Shown piece after piece: positions 1 to 12,990 of a stretch of 64,000 bases of DNA (position 1 is the first letter of the stretch; each line of letters begins with the position of its first letter). Where the stretch lies: assembly GCA_947650365.1 (NCBI GenBank), contig OX393549.1:29169209-29233208 (forward strand), read 5' to 3'. The translations under genes and the position numbers were made by a program. Source of the stretch: Chamaelirium japonicum (taxonomy: Eukaryota; Streptophyta; Magnoliopsida; Liliales; Melanthiaceae). Under the pieces are notes generated by a model. That model made no database searches and was not told the DNA's origin. It saw only the letters and a list, made by a program, of their open reading frames with translations.

Positions 1-689
1 TATCCATTCTAATTTATTCGTACGATCCATTCTAATTCATTCGTACGATCCATTCTAATTCTTTCACACGATCCATTCTAATTCATTCGTAGGATCCATT
101 CTAATTCATTCGTACAATCTATTCTATTTCATTCGTACGATCCATTCTAATTCATTCACACGATCCATTCTAATTCATTCGTACGATCCATTCTAATTCA
201 TTCGCGAATGTATCCATTCTAATTCATTCGTACGATCCATTCTAATCCATTCGTACGATCCATTCTAATCCATTCGTACGATCCATTCTAATTCATTAGC
301 ACGATCCATGCTAATTCATTCGTTCGATCAATTCTAATTCATTAGCACGATCCATTCTAATTCATTTGTACGATCCATTCTAATTCATTCGCACGATCCA
401 TTCTAATTCATTCATAGGATCCATTCTAATTCATTCATACGATCTATTCTAATTCTTTCGCACGAATGTATCCATTCTAATTCATTCGCACGAATGTATC
501 CATTCTAATTCATTCGTACGATCCATTCTGATTCATTCGTACGATCCATTCTAATTCATTCGCACGATCCATTCTAATTCATTCATATGATTCATTCTAA
601 TTCATTCAAACAATCCATTCTAATTCTTTCACACGATCCATTCTAATTCATTCGTATGATCCATTCTAATTCATTCGTACAATCCATTC

Positions 690-1380
690 TATTTCATTCG
701 TACGATCCATTCTTACTCATTCGTATGATCCATTCTAATTCATTCGCACGAATGTATCCATAATGGATCATACGAATGAGTAAGAATGGATCGTACTAAT
801 GAAATAGAATGGATTGTGCGAATGAATTAGAATGGACCGTACGAATGAATTAGACGTACGAATGAATTAGAATGGATACATTCGTGCGAATAAATTAGAA
901 TGGATCATACGAATGAGTAAGAATGGATCGTCATTCTAATTCATTCGTATGATCCATTCTAATTCATTTGTATCCATTCTATTTCATTCGCACGATCCAT
1001 TCTAATTCATTCGTGCAATCTATTCTAATTCATTCGTACGATCCATTCTAATTCATTCGTACGATCCATTCTATTTCATTCATACAATCCATTCTAATTT
1101 ATTCGCATGAATGTATCCATTCTAATTCATTCGTACGATCCATTATAATTCATTCGCACAATCTATTCTAATTCATTTATACGATCCATTCAAATTCATT
1201 CGCACGAATGTATCCATTCTAATTCATTCATACGATCCATTCTACTTCATTCGTACTATCCGTTCTAATTCACTCATACGATCCATTCTAATTCATTCAT
1301 ACGATCCATTCTAATTCAGTTGCACGAATATATCCATTCTAATTCATTCGTACGATCCTGAATTAGAATGGATCGTACGA
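690..1380. repeat. Satellite segmental duplication, family A copy 1
   Basis: Defined by an F-to-R flip (TATCCATAATGGATCATA), a 17-bp truncated unit (GAATTAGACGTACG at about 847-860), an R-to-F flip (GGATCGTCATTC at about 931) and downstream oddities (TTTGTATCC; ACTATCCGTTC; a second flip at 1358). All of these recur in order at 61680-62260, and most of them at 6400-6960. Confidence 0.85.
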
Positions 1381-2290
1381 ATGAATTAGAATGGATACCT
1401 TTGTGCATATGAATTAGAATGGATCGTACGAATAAATTAGAATGGATCGTACGAATGAATTAGAATGGATCATACGAATGAATTAGAATGGATCATACGA
1501 ATGAATTAGAATGGATCATACGAATGAGTAAGAATGGATCGTACGAATGAAATAGAATGGATTGTACGAATAAATTAGAATGGATACATTCGTGCGAATG
1601 AATTAGAATGGATAGTACGAATGAATTAGAATGGATCGTGCGAATGAATTAGAATCGATTGTATGAATGAATTACAATGGATCGTACGAATGAATTAGAA
1701 TGGATCGTACGAATGAATTATAATGGATCGTACGAATGAAATAGAATGGATTGTACGAATGAATTAGAATGGATCGTGCGAATGAATTTGAATGGATCGT
1801 ACGAATGAATTAGAATGGATCGTGCTAATGAATTAGAATTGATCGTACGAATGAAATAGAATGGATTGTACGAATGATTTAGAATGGATCGTACGAATGA
1901 ATTAGAATGGATCGTACGAATGATTTAGAATGGATACATTCGTGCGAATGAATTAGAATGGATCATACGAATGCGTAAGAATGGATCGTACGAATGAAAT
2001 AGAATGGATTGTACGAATGAATTAGAATGGATTCGTACGAATGAATTAGAATGGATACATTCGTGCGAATGAATTAGAATGGATCGTACCAATGAGTAAG
2101 AATGGATCGTACGAATGAAATAGAATGGATTGTGCGAATGAATTAGAATGGATCGTACGAATGAATTAGAATGGATCGTGTGAAAGAATTAGAATGGATT
2201 GTATGAATGAATTAGAATAGATCGTATGAATGAATTAGAATGGATCGTACGAATGAATTAGAATGGATCGTATGAATGATATAGAATGGA

Positions 2291-2719
2291 TACATTCGTG
2301 CGAATGAATTAGAATGGATCGTACGAATGAATTAGAATGGATCGTACGAATGAATTAGAATGGATCTTACGAATGAATTAGAATGGATCGTACGAATGAA
2401 TTAGAATGGATCGTATGAATGAACTAGAATGGATACATTCGTGCGAATGAATTAGAATGGATCGTACGAATGAATTAGAATGGATCGTACGAATGAATTA
2501 GAATGGATCTTACGAATGAATTAGAATGGATCGTACGAATGAATTAGAATGGATCGTACGAATGAACTAGAATGGATACATTCGTGCGAATGAATTAGAA
2601 TGGATCGTATGAATGAATTAGAATGGATCGTACGAATGAATTAGAATGGATCTTACGAATGAATTAGAATGGATCGTACGAATGAATTAGAATGGATCGT
2701 ACGAATGAATTAGAATGGA
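2291..2719. repeat. 143-bp higher-order repeat, three consecutive periods
   Basis: In this R block the 28-bp variant (TACATTCGTGCG) starts at 2291, 2434, 2577 and 2720, an exact spacing of 143 bp, equal to five 23-mers plus one 28-mer. Neighbouring periods also share unit-specific variants, such as GGATCTTACG at the same place in each. That is what amplification of a six-unit block predicts. Confidence 0.9.
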
Positions 2720-3466
2720 TACATTCATGATCGTACGAATGAATTAGAATGGATCATACGAATAAATTAGAATGGATCGTGGGAATGAATTAGAATGGAT
2801 CGTACGAATGAATTAGATTGGATCCACCGAATGAGTTAGAATGGATCATACGAATGAATTAGAATGGATTGTACGAATGAATTAGAATGGATTGTGCGAA
2901 TGAATTAGAATATATCATACGAATGAATTAGAATGGATCGTACGAATGAATTAGAATGGATCAAATGAATGAATTAGAATGGTTACATTCATGCGAATGA
3001 ATTAGAATGGATCGTACGAATGGATTAGAATGGATCGTACGAATGGATTAGAATGGATACATTCGTGCGAATGAATTAGAATGGATCGTATGAATGAATT
3101 AGAATAGATTGTGCGAATGAATTAGAGTGGATCGTACGAATGAATTAGAATGGATACATTCGTGCGAATAAATTAGAATGGATTGTATGAATGAATTAGA
3201 ATGGATCGTACGAATGAATTAGAATGGATCATACGAATGAATTAGAATAGATTGCGCGAATGAATTAGAATGGATCGTACGAATGAATTAGAATGGTTCG
3301 TACGAAGGAATTAGAATGGATCGTACGAATGAATTAGAATGGATCGTACGAAGGAATTAGAATGGATCGAACGAATGAATTAGAATGGATCGTACGATTG
3401 AATTAGAATGGATCATACGAATAAGTAAGAATGGATCGTATGAATGAATTAGATTGGATCGTAAGA

Positions 3467-3513
3467 TCCATTCTAATTCATTAGCATGGATCGTGCTAAT
3501 GAATTAGAATGGA
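3467..3513. repeat. 20-bp perfect inverted repeat (hairpin) at a single-unit inversion
   Basis: Arms 3467-3486 and 3494-3513 are exact reverse complements with the 7-base loop TGGATCG. The structure arises from one forward unit embedded in reverse units, both carrying the variant TTAGCA/TGCTAA. A near-identical copy is at 60485-60531. Confidence 0.9.
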
Positions 3514-5962
3514 ATATACGAATGAATTAGAATGGATCGTAGAATGGATCGCACGAATGAATCAGAATGAATTAGAATGGATCGTACGAATGAATTAGAA
3601 TAGATCATAGGAATGAATTAGAATGGATCGTGCAAATGAACTAGAATGGATACATTCGTGCGAATGAATTAGAATGGATCGTGCGAATGAATTAGAATGG
3701 ATCGTACGAATGAATTAGAATGGATATATTTGAACGAATAAATTAGAATGGATCATACGAATGAATTAGAATGGATCGTACGAATGAATTAGAATGGATA
3801 GTGCGAATGAATTAGAATCGATCGTACGAATGAATTAGAATGGATCGTACGAATGAATTTGAATGGATCATACGAATGAGTAAGAATGGATCGTATGATC
3901 CATTCTAATACATTCGTACGATTCATGCTAATTCATTCGCATAATCCATTCTAATTCATTCGTACGATCCATTCTTATTCATTCATACGATCCATTCTAA
4001 TTCATTCGCACAATCCATTCTAATTCATTCGTACAATCCATTCTAATTCATTCGTATGATCCATTCTAACTCATTCGGTGGATCCATTCTAATTCATTCG
4101 TACGATCCATTCTAATTCATTCCAACGATCCATTCTAATTTATTCGTACGATCCATTCTAATTCATTCGTACGATCTAATCTAATTCATTCGCACGAATG
4201 TAACCATTCTAATTCATTCATACGATTCATTCTAATTCATTCGTATGAGCTATTCTAATTCATTCGTACGATCCATTCTAATTCATTCGTACGATCCGTT
4301 GTAATTCATTCATACAATCCATTTAGATTCATTCGCACAAATGTATCCAATCAAATTCATTCGTACGATCCATTCTAATTCATTCGTACGATCCGTTCTA
4401 ATTCATTCATACGATAATGAATTTGAATGGTTACATTCATGCGAATGAATTAGAATGGATCGTACGAATTGATTAGAATGGATCGTACGAATGGATTAGA
4501 ATGGATACATTCGAGCGTACGATCCATTCTAATTCATTCGTCCGATCCATTCTAATTCATTCGCACGAATGTATCCATTCTAATTCATTCGTACGATCTA
4601 TTCTAATTCATTCTTACGATCCATTCTAATTCATTCGTAAGATCCATTCTAATTCATTCGTACGATCTATTCTAATTCATTCGTACGATCTATTCTAATT
4701 CATTCGCACGAATGTATCCATTCTAGTTCATTCGTACGATCGATTCTAATTCATTCGTACGATCCGTTCTAATTCATTCGCACGATCCATTCTAATTCAT
4801 TCCTACGATCCATTCTAATTCATTCATACGATCCATTCTAATTCATTCGCACAAAAATATCCATTCTAATTCATTCGTACGATCCATTCTAATTCATTCG
4901 CACGATCCATTCTAATTCATTCGTACGATCCATTCTAATTCTTTCACACGATCCATTCTAATTCATTCGTACGATCCATTCTAATTCATTCACACGATCC
5001 ATTCTAATTCATTCGTACGATCCATTCTAATTCATTCATACGATCCATTCTAATTCATTCGTACGATCCATTCTAATTCATTCGCACAAATGTATCCATT
5101 CAAATTCATTCGTACGATCCATTCTAATTCATTCGCACGATCCATTCTAATTCATTCGTACGATCCATTCTAATTCATTCGTACGATCCATTCTAATTAA
5201 TTCGTATGATCCATTCTAATTCATTCGTACGATCTATTCTAATTCATTCATACAATCCATTCTAATTCATTCGCACGAATGTATCCATTCTAATTAATTC
5301 GTACGATCCATTCTAATTCATTCGTATGATCTTTTCTTATTCATTCGCACGATCCAGTCTAATTGATTCGCACGATCCATTCTAATTCATTCGCACGAAT
5401 GTATCCATTGTAATTTATTCGTACGATCCATTCTAATTCATTAATATGATCCATTCTAATTCATTCGTACGATCCATTCTAATTCATATGCACAAAGGTA
5501 TCCATTCTAATTCATTCGCACGAAAGAATTAGAATGGATTGTATGAAAGAAAAGATCGTATGAATGAATTAGAATGGATCGTACGGAATGAATTAGAATG
5601 GATTGAATGAATGAATTAGAATGGATCGTACGAATGAGTAAGAATGGATCGTACGAATGAATTAGAATGGATCATACGAATGAATTAGAATGGATCGTAC
5701 AAATTAATTAGAATGGATCATACAAATGAAATAGAATGGATCGTACGAAGGAATTAGAATGGATCGTACGAAGGAATTAGAATGGATCGTACGAAGGAAT
5801 TAGAATGGATCGTACGAATGAATTAGAATGGATATATTCGTGCAAATGAATTAGAATGGATCGTACGAATGAATTAGAATGAAGTAGAATGGATCGTATG
5901 AATGAATTAGAATGGATCGTACGAATGAAGTAGAATGGATCGTATGAATGAATTAGAATGGA

Positions 5963-6247
5963 TACATTCGTGCGAATGAATTAGAATGGATCGTATGAAT
6001 GAATTAGAATAGATCGTACGAATGATTTAGAATGGATCGTGCGAATGAATTAGAATGGATCGTACGAATGAATTAGAATGGATCGTACGAATAAACTAGA
6101 ATGGATACATTCGTGCGAATGAATTAGAATGGATCATACGAATGAATTAGAATGGATCGTACGAATGAATTAGAATGGATCTTACGAATGAATAGAATGG
6201 ATCGTACGAATGAATTAGAATGGATCGTACGAATGAATTAGAATGGA
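5963..6247. repeat. 143-bp higher-order repeat, two periods
   Basis: The 28-bp variant starts at 5963, 6106 and 6248. The spacings are 143 and 142 bp, and the shortfall is a visible one-base deletion (GAATGAATAGAATGG) in one 23-mer. Confidence 0.85.
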
Positions 6248-6399
6248 TACATTCGTGCGAATGAATTAGAATGGATTAGATGAATGAATTAGAATGGATC
6301 GTACGAATGAATTAGAATGGATCGTACGAATGAATTAGAATAGATCGTACGAATGAATTAGAATGGATCGTACGAAGGAATTAGAATGGATCGTACGAA

Positions 6400-6960
6400 T
6401 GAATTAGACGTACGAATGAATTAGAATGGATACATTCGTGCGAATAAATTAGAATGGATCATACGAATGAGTAAGAAAGAATCGTCATTCTAATTCATTC
6501 GTATGATCCATTCTAATTCATTTGTATCCATTCTATTTCATTCGCACGATCCATTCTAATTCATTCGCGCAATCTATTCTAATTCATTCGTACGATCCAT
6601 TCTAATTCATTCGTACGATCCATTCTAATTCATTCATACAATCCATTCTAATTTATTCGCACGAATGTATCCATTCTAATTCATTCGTACGATCCATTAT
6701 AATTCATTCGCACAATCTATTCTAATTCATTCATACGATCCATTCTAATTCATTCGTACGAATGTATCCATTCTAATTCATTCATACGATCCATTCTACT
6801 TCATTCGTACTATCCGTTCTAATTCACTCATACGATCCATTCTAATTCATTCATACCATCCATTCTAATTCATTTGCACGAAAATATCCATTCTAATTCA
6901 TTCGTACGATCCTGAATTAGAATGGATCGTACGAATGAATTAGAATGGATACCTTTGTGC
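6400..6960. repeat. Satellite segmental duplication, family A copy 2
   Basis: Shares with 690-1380 the truncated 17-bp unit (6401-6414), the R-to-F flip (about 6485), the TTTGTATCC unit, the ACTATCCGTTC unit and the F-to-R flip GATCCTGAATTAG (about 6912). The left boundary of similarity is just upstream of the truncated unit. Confidence 0.83.
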
Positions 6961-7128
6961 ATATGAATTAGAATGGATCGTACGAATGAATTAGAATGGA
7001 TCGTACGAATGAATTAGAATGGATATATTCGTGCAAATGAATTAGAATGGATCGTACGAATGAATTAGAATGGATCATACGAATTAATTAGAATGGATCA
7101 TACGAATGAATTAAAATGGATCGTACGA

Positions 7129-10100
7129 TATCCATTCTAATTCATTCGTACGATCCATTCTAATTCATTCGTACGATCCATTCTAATTCATTCGTAAGAT
7201 CCATTCTAATTTATTCGTACGATCCATTCTAATTCATTCGTACGATCCATTCTAAATCATTCGCACGAATGTATCCATTCAAGTTCATTCGTACGATCCA
7301 TTCTAATTCATTCATACGATCCATTCTAATTCATTCGCACGATCCATTCTAATTCATTCGTACGATCCAATCTAATTCATTCATACGATCCATTCTAATT
7401 CATTCGTACGATCCATTCTAATTCATTCGCACAAATATATCCATTCTAATTCATTCGTACGATCCATTCTAATTCATTCGCACGATCCATTCTAATTCAT
7501 TCGTATGATCCATTCTAATTCTTTCACACGATCCATTCTAATTCATTCGTACGATCCATTCTAATTCATTCGCACGATCCATTCTAATTCATTCGTACGA
7601 TTCATTCTAATTCATTCATACGATCCATTCCAATTCATTCGTACGATCCATTCTAATTCATTCGCACAAATGTATCCATTCTAATTCATTCGTACGATCC
7701 ATTCTAATTCATTCGCACGATCCATTCTAATTCATTTGTACGATCCATTCTAATTCATTCGTACGATCCATTCTAATTCATTCGTATGATCCATTCTAAT
7801 TAATTCGTATGATCCATTCTAATTCATTCGTACAATCCATTCTAATTCATTCGTACGATCCATTCTAATTCATTCGCACGAATGTATCCATTCTAATTAA
7901 TTCGTACGATCCATTCTAATTCATTCGTATGATCTATTCTTATTCATTCGCACGATCCAGTCTAATTGATTCGCACGATCCATTCTAATTCATTCGCACG
8001 AATGTATCTATTCAAATTCATTCGTACGATCCATTCTAATTCATTAATATGATCCATTCTAATTCATTCGTACGATCCATTCTAATTCATATGCACAAAG
8101 GTATCCATTCTAATTCATTCGCACTAAAGAATTAGAATGGATTGTATGAAAGAATAGATCGTATGAATGAATTAGAATGGATCGTACGGAATGAATTAGA
8201 ATGGATTGTATGAATGAATTAGAATGGATCGTACGAATGAGTAAGAATGGATCGTACGAATGAATTAGAATGGATCATACGAACGAATTAGAATGGATCG
8301 TACGAATTAATTTGAATGGATCATACGAATGAAATAGAATGGATCGTACGAAGGAATTAGAATGGATCGTACGAAGGAATTAGAATGGATCGTACGAATG
8401 AATTAGAATGGAAAAATTCATGCAAATGAATTAGAATGGATCGTATGAATGAATTAGAATGGATCGTATGAGTGAATTAGAACGGATAGTACGAATGAAG
8501 TAGAATGGATCGTATGAAGGAATTAGAATGGATACATTCGTGCGAATGAATTAGAATGGATCGTATGAATGAATTAGAATGGATCGTACGAATGAATTAG
8601 AATGGATCGTGCGAATGAATTAGAATGGATCGTACGAATGAATTAGAATGGATCGTACGAATGAACTAGAATGGATACATTCGTGCGAATGAGTTAGAAC
8701 GGATCATACGAATGAATTAGAATGGATCGTACGAATGAATTAGAATGGATCTTACGAATGAATTAGAATGGATTGTACGAATGAATTAGATTGGATCGTA
8801 CGAATGAATTAGAATGGATACATTCGTGCGAATGAATTAGAATGGATCGGACGAATGAATTAGAATGGATCGTACGAATGAATTAGAATGGATCAAATGA
8901 ATGAATTAGAATGGATCGTACGAATAAATTAGAATGGATACATTCATCCGAATGAATTAGAATGGATCGTACGAATGAATTAGAATGGATCGTACGAATG
9001 AATTAGAATGGATCGTACGAATGAATTAGAATGGATACATCCGTACGAATGAATTAGAATGGATCATACGAATAAATTAGAATGGATCGTACGGAATGAA
9101 TTACAATGGATATATTTGAACGAATAAATTAGAATGGATCATACGAATGAATTAGAATGGATCGTACAAATGAATTAGAATGGATAGTGCGAATGAATTA
9201 GAATCGATCGTACGTATGAATTAGAATGGATCGTACGAATAAATTAGAATGGATCATACGAATGAGTAAGAATGGATCGTACGAATGAATTAGAATGGAT
9301 CGTACGAATGAATTAGAATGGATCGTACGAATAAATTAGAATGGATACATTCGTCCGAATGAATTAGAATGGATCATACGAATGAGTAAGAATGGATCGT
9401 ACGAATAAAATAGAATAGATTGTACGAATGAATTAGAATGGATCCTACGAATGAATTAGAATGGATCGTGTGAAAGAATTAGAATGGATTGTATGAATGA
9501 ATTAGAATGGATCGTATGAATGGATTAGAATGGATCGTACGAATGAATTAGAATGGATCGTACGAATGAACTAGAATGGATACATTCGTGCGAATGAATT
9601 AGAATGGATCGTACGAATGAATTAGAATGGATCGTACGAATGAATTAGAATGGATCTTACGAATGAATTAGAATGGATCGTACGAATGAATTAGAATGGA
9701 TCGTATGAATGAATTAGAATAGATCGTACGAATGAATAAGAATGGATACATTCGTGCGAATGAATTAGAATGGATCGTACGAATGAATTAGAATGGATCG
9801 TACGAATGAATTAGAATGGATCTTACGAATGAATTAGAATGGATCGTACGAATGAATTAGAATGGATCGTACGAATGAATTAGAATGGATCGTACGAATG
9901 AATTAGAATAGATCGTACGAATGAATAAGAATGGATCGTACGAAGGAATTAGAATGGATCGTACGAATGAATTAGAATGGATCGTATGAATGAATTAGAA
10001 TGGATACATTCGTGCGAATGAATTAGAATGGATAGTACGAATGAATTAGAATGGATCGTACGAATGAATTAGAATGGATCGTGTGAAAGAATTAGAATGG

Positions 10101-12990
10101 ATTGTATGAATGAATTAGAATGGATCATATGAATGAATTAGAATGGATACATTCGTGCGAATGAATTAGAATGGATCGTACGAATGAATTAGAATGGATC
10201 ATACGAATGAATTAGAATGGATCGTACGAATGAATTAGAATGGATCGTATGAATGAACTAGAATGGATCGTATGAATGGATTAGAATGGATCGTACGAAT
10301 GGATTAGAATGGATACATTCGAGCGAATGAATTAGAATGGATCGTACGAATGAATTAGAATGGATCGTACGAATGGATTAGAATGGATCCTACGAATGGA
10401 TTAGAATGGATACCTTTGTGCATATGAATTAGAATGGATCGTACGAATGAATTAGAATGGATCATATGAATGAATTAGAATGGATCGTGTGAAAGAATTA
10501 GAATGGATTGTACGAATGAATTAGAATAGATCGTATGAATGAATTAGAATGGATCGTACGAATGAATTAGAATGGATCATACGAATGAATTAGAATGGAT
10601 CGTACGAATGAATTAGAATGGATACATTCGTGCGAATGAATTAGAATGGATACATTCGTGCGAAAGAATTATAATAGATCGTATGAATGAATTAGAATGG
10701 ATCCTATGAATGAATTAGAATGGATCGTACGAATGGATTAGAATAGATCGTACGAATGAATTAGAATGGATCGTACGAATGGATTAGAATGGATCGTACG
10801 AATGGATTAGAATGGATACATTCGAGCGAATGAATTAGAATGGATCGTACGAATGAATTAGAATGGATCGTACGAATAAATTAGAATGGATACATTCGTC
10901 CGAATGAATTAGAATGGATCATACGAATGAGTAAGAATGAATCGTACGAATGAAATAGAATAGATTGTACGAATGAATTAGAATGGATCCTACGAATGAA
11001 TTTGAATGGATCGTGTGAAAGAATTAGAATGGATTGTATGAATGAATTAGAATGGATCGTATGAATGAATTAGAATGGATCGTGCGAATGAATTCGAATG
11101 GATCGTATGAATTCATTCTAATTCATTCTTACAATCCATTCTAATTCTTTCACACGATCCATTCTAATTCATTCGTACATTCCATTCTAATTCATTAGCA
11201 CAATCCATGCTAATTCATTCGTTCGATCAATTCTAATTCATTAGCACGATCCATTCTAATTCATTCGTACGATCCATTCAAATTCATTCACACGATCCAT
11301 TCTAATTCATTCATACAATCCATTCTATTTCATTCGTACGATCCATTCTTACTCATTCGTATGATCCATTCTAATTCATTCGCACGAATGTATCCATTCT
11401 AATCCATTCGTATGATCCATTCTAATCCATTCGTATGATCCATTCTAATTCATTCGCATGAATGTAACCATTCTAATTCATTCATTTGATCCATTCTAAT
11501 TCATTCGTATGATCCATTCTAATTCATTCGTCCGATCCATTCTAATTCATTCGCACGAATGTATCCATTCTAAACCATTCATACGATCCAATCTAATTTA
11601 TTCGTACGATCCATTCTAATTCATTCGTAAGATCCATTCTAATTCATTCATACGATCCATTCTAATTCATTCGTACGATCCATTCTAATTCATTTGCACG
11701 AATGTATCCATTCTAGTTCATTCGTACGATCCATTCTAATTCATTCGTACGATCCATTCTAATTCATTCGCATGATCCATTCTAATTCATTCGTACGATC
11801 CATTCTAATTCATTCATACGAATGAATTAGAATGGATAAATTCGTGCGAATGAATTAGAATGGATTGTACCAATGAATAAGAATGGATCGTACGAATGAA
11901 ATAGAATGGATTGTGCGAATGAATTAGAATGGATCGTACGAATGAATTAGAATGGATCGTGTGAAAGAATTAGAATGGATTGTATGAATGAATTAGAATA
12001 GATCATATGAATGAATTAGAATGGATCGTATGAGTGAATTAGAATGGATACGAAGGAATTAGAATGGATCGTACGAAGGAATTAGAATGGATCATACGAA
12101 TGAAATAGAATGGATCGTACGAAGGAATAAGAATGGATCGTACGAAGGAATAAGAATGGATCGTACGAAGGAATTAGAATGGATCGTACGAATGAATTAG
12201 AATGGATATGTTCGTGCAAATGAATTAGAATGGATCGTATGAATGAATTAGAATGGATCATTCGTATGATCCATTCTAACTCATTCGGTGGATCCATTCT
12301 AATTCATTCGTATGATCCATTCTAATTCATTCCCATGATCCATTCTAATTTATTCGTACGATCCATTCTAATTCATTCGTACGATCTATTCTAATTCATT
12401 CGCACGAATGTAACCATTCTAATTCATTCATACGATCCATTCTAATTCACTCATACGATCCATTCTAATACATTCATACGATCCATTCTAATTCATTTGC
12501 ACGAATATATCCATTCTAATTCATTCGTACGATCCATTCTAATTCCTTCGTACGATCCATTCTAATTCATTCGTACGATCTATTCTAATTCATTCGTACG
12601 ATCCATTCTAATTCATTCGTACGATCCATTCTAATTCCTTCGTACGATCCATTCTCATTCATTCATACAATCCATTCTAATTCTTTCACACGATCCATTC
12701 TAATTCATTCGTACGATCCATTCTAATTCATTCGTGCAATCTATTCTATTTCATTCGTACGATCTATTCTTACTCATTCGTATGATCCATTCTAATTCAT
12801 TCGGACGAATGTATCCATTCTAATTTATTCGTACGATCCATTCTAATTCATTCGTACGATCCATTCTTACTCATTCGTACGATCCATTCTAATTCCTTCG
12901 TACGATCCATTCTAATTTCTTCGTACGATCGATTCTAATTCATTCGCACGATCCATTCTAATTCTTTCATACAATCCATTCTAATTCTTT
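7129..12990. repeat. Satellite orientation map, segment 2
   Basis: Approximate blocks: F 7129-8124, R 8125-11109, F 11110-11820, R 11821-12260, F 12261-12990. The R block of about 3 kb is the longest uniform run in the window. The end of the first F block and start of the R block (about 7790-8250) repeat 5180-5640 at an offset of about 2.6 kb, including the odd units CCAGTCTAATTGATTCG and CATATGCACAAAGGTATCC. Confidence 0.87.
8533..8818. repeat. 143-bp higher-order repeat, two periods
   Basis: 28-bp variant units start at 8533, 8676 and 8819, exactly 143 bp apart, in the reverse orientation block. The internal order of variant units resembles 5963-6247. Confidence 0.87.

Larger units (their letters stand above)
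1..7128. repeat. Satellite orientation map, segment 1
   Basis: Approximate strand blocks (F = CCATTCTAATTC form on plus, R = complement): F 1-760, R 761-931, F 932-1358, R 1359-3463, F 3464-3486, R 3487-3897, F 3898-4415, R 4416-4516, F 4517-5522, R 5523-6484, F 6485-6911, R 6912-7128. Boundaries are good to a few bases because units share a palindrome. The two short F blocks at 932-1358 and 6485-6911 are copies of one another, including both flanking flip points. Confidence 0.88.

Noticed and set aside
12082..12297. 71-residue frame rich in HSNSF/RSIL repeats within satellite (similar frames at 16228-16464, 19586-19798, 47634-47822 and 58041-58295).
   Set aside because: They are readings of the 23-bp unit, which gives a 23-residue protein repeat by chance when stops are absent. 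Strand flips and 28-bp variants break them, and there is no promoter, codon signal or homology.
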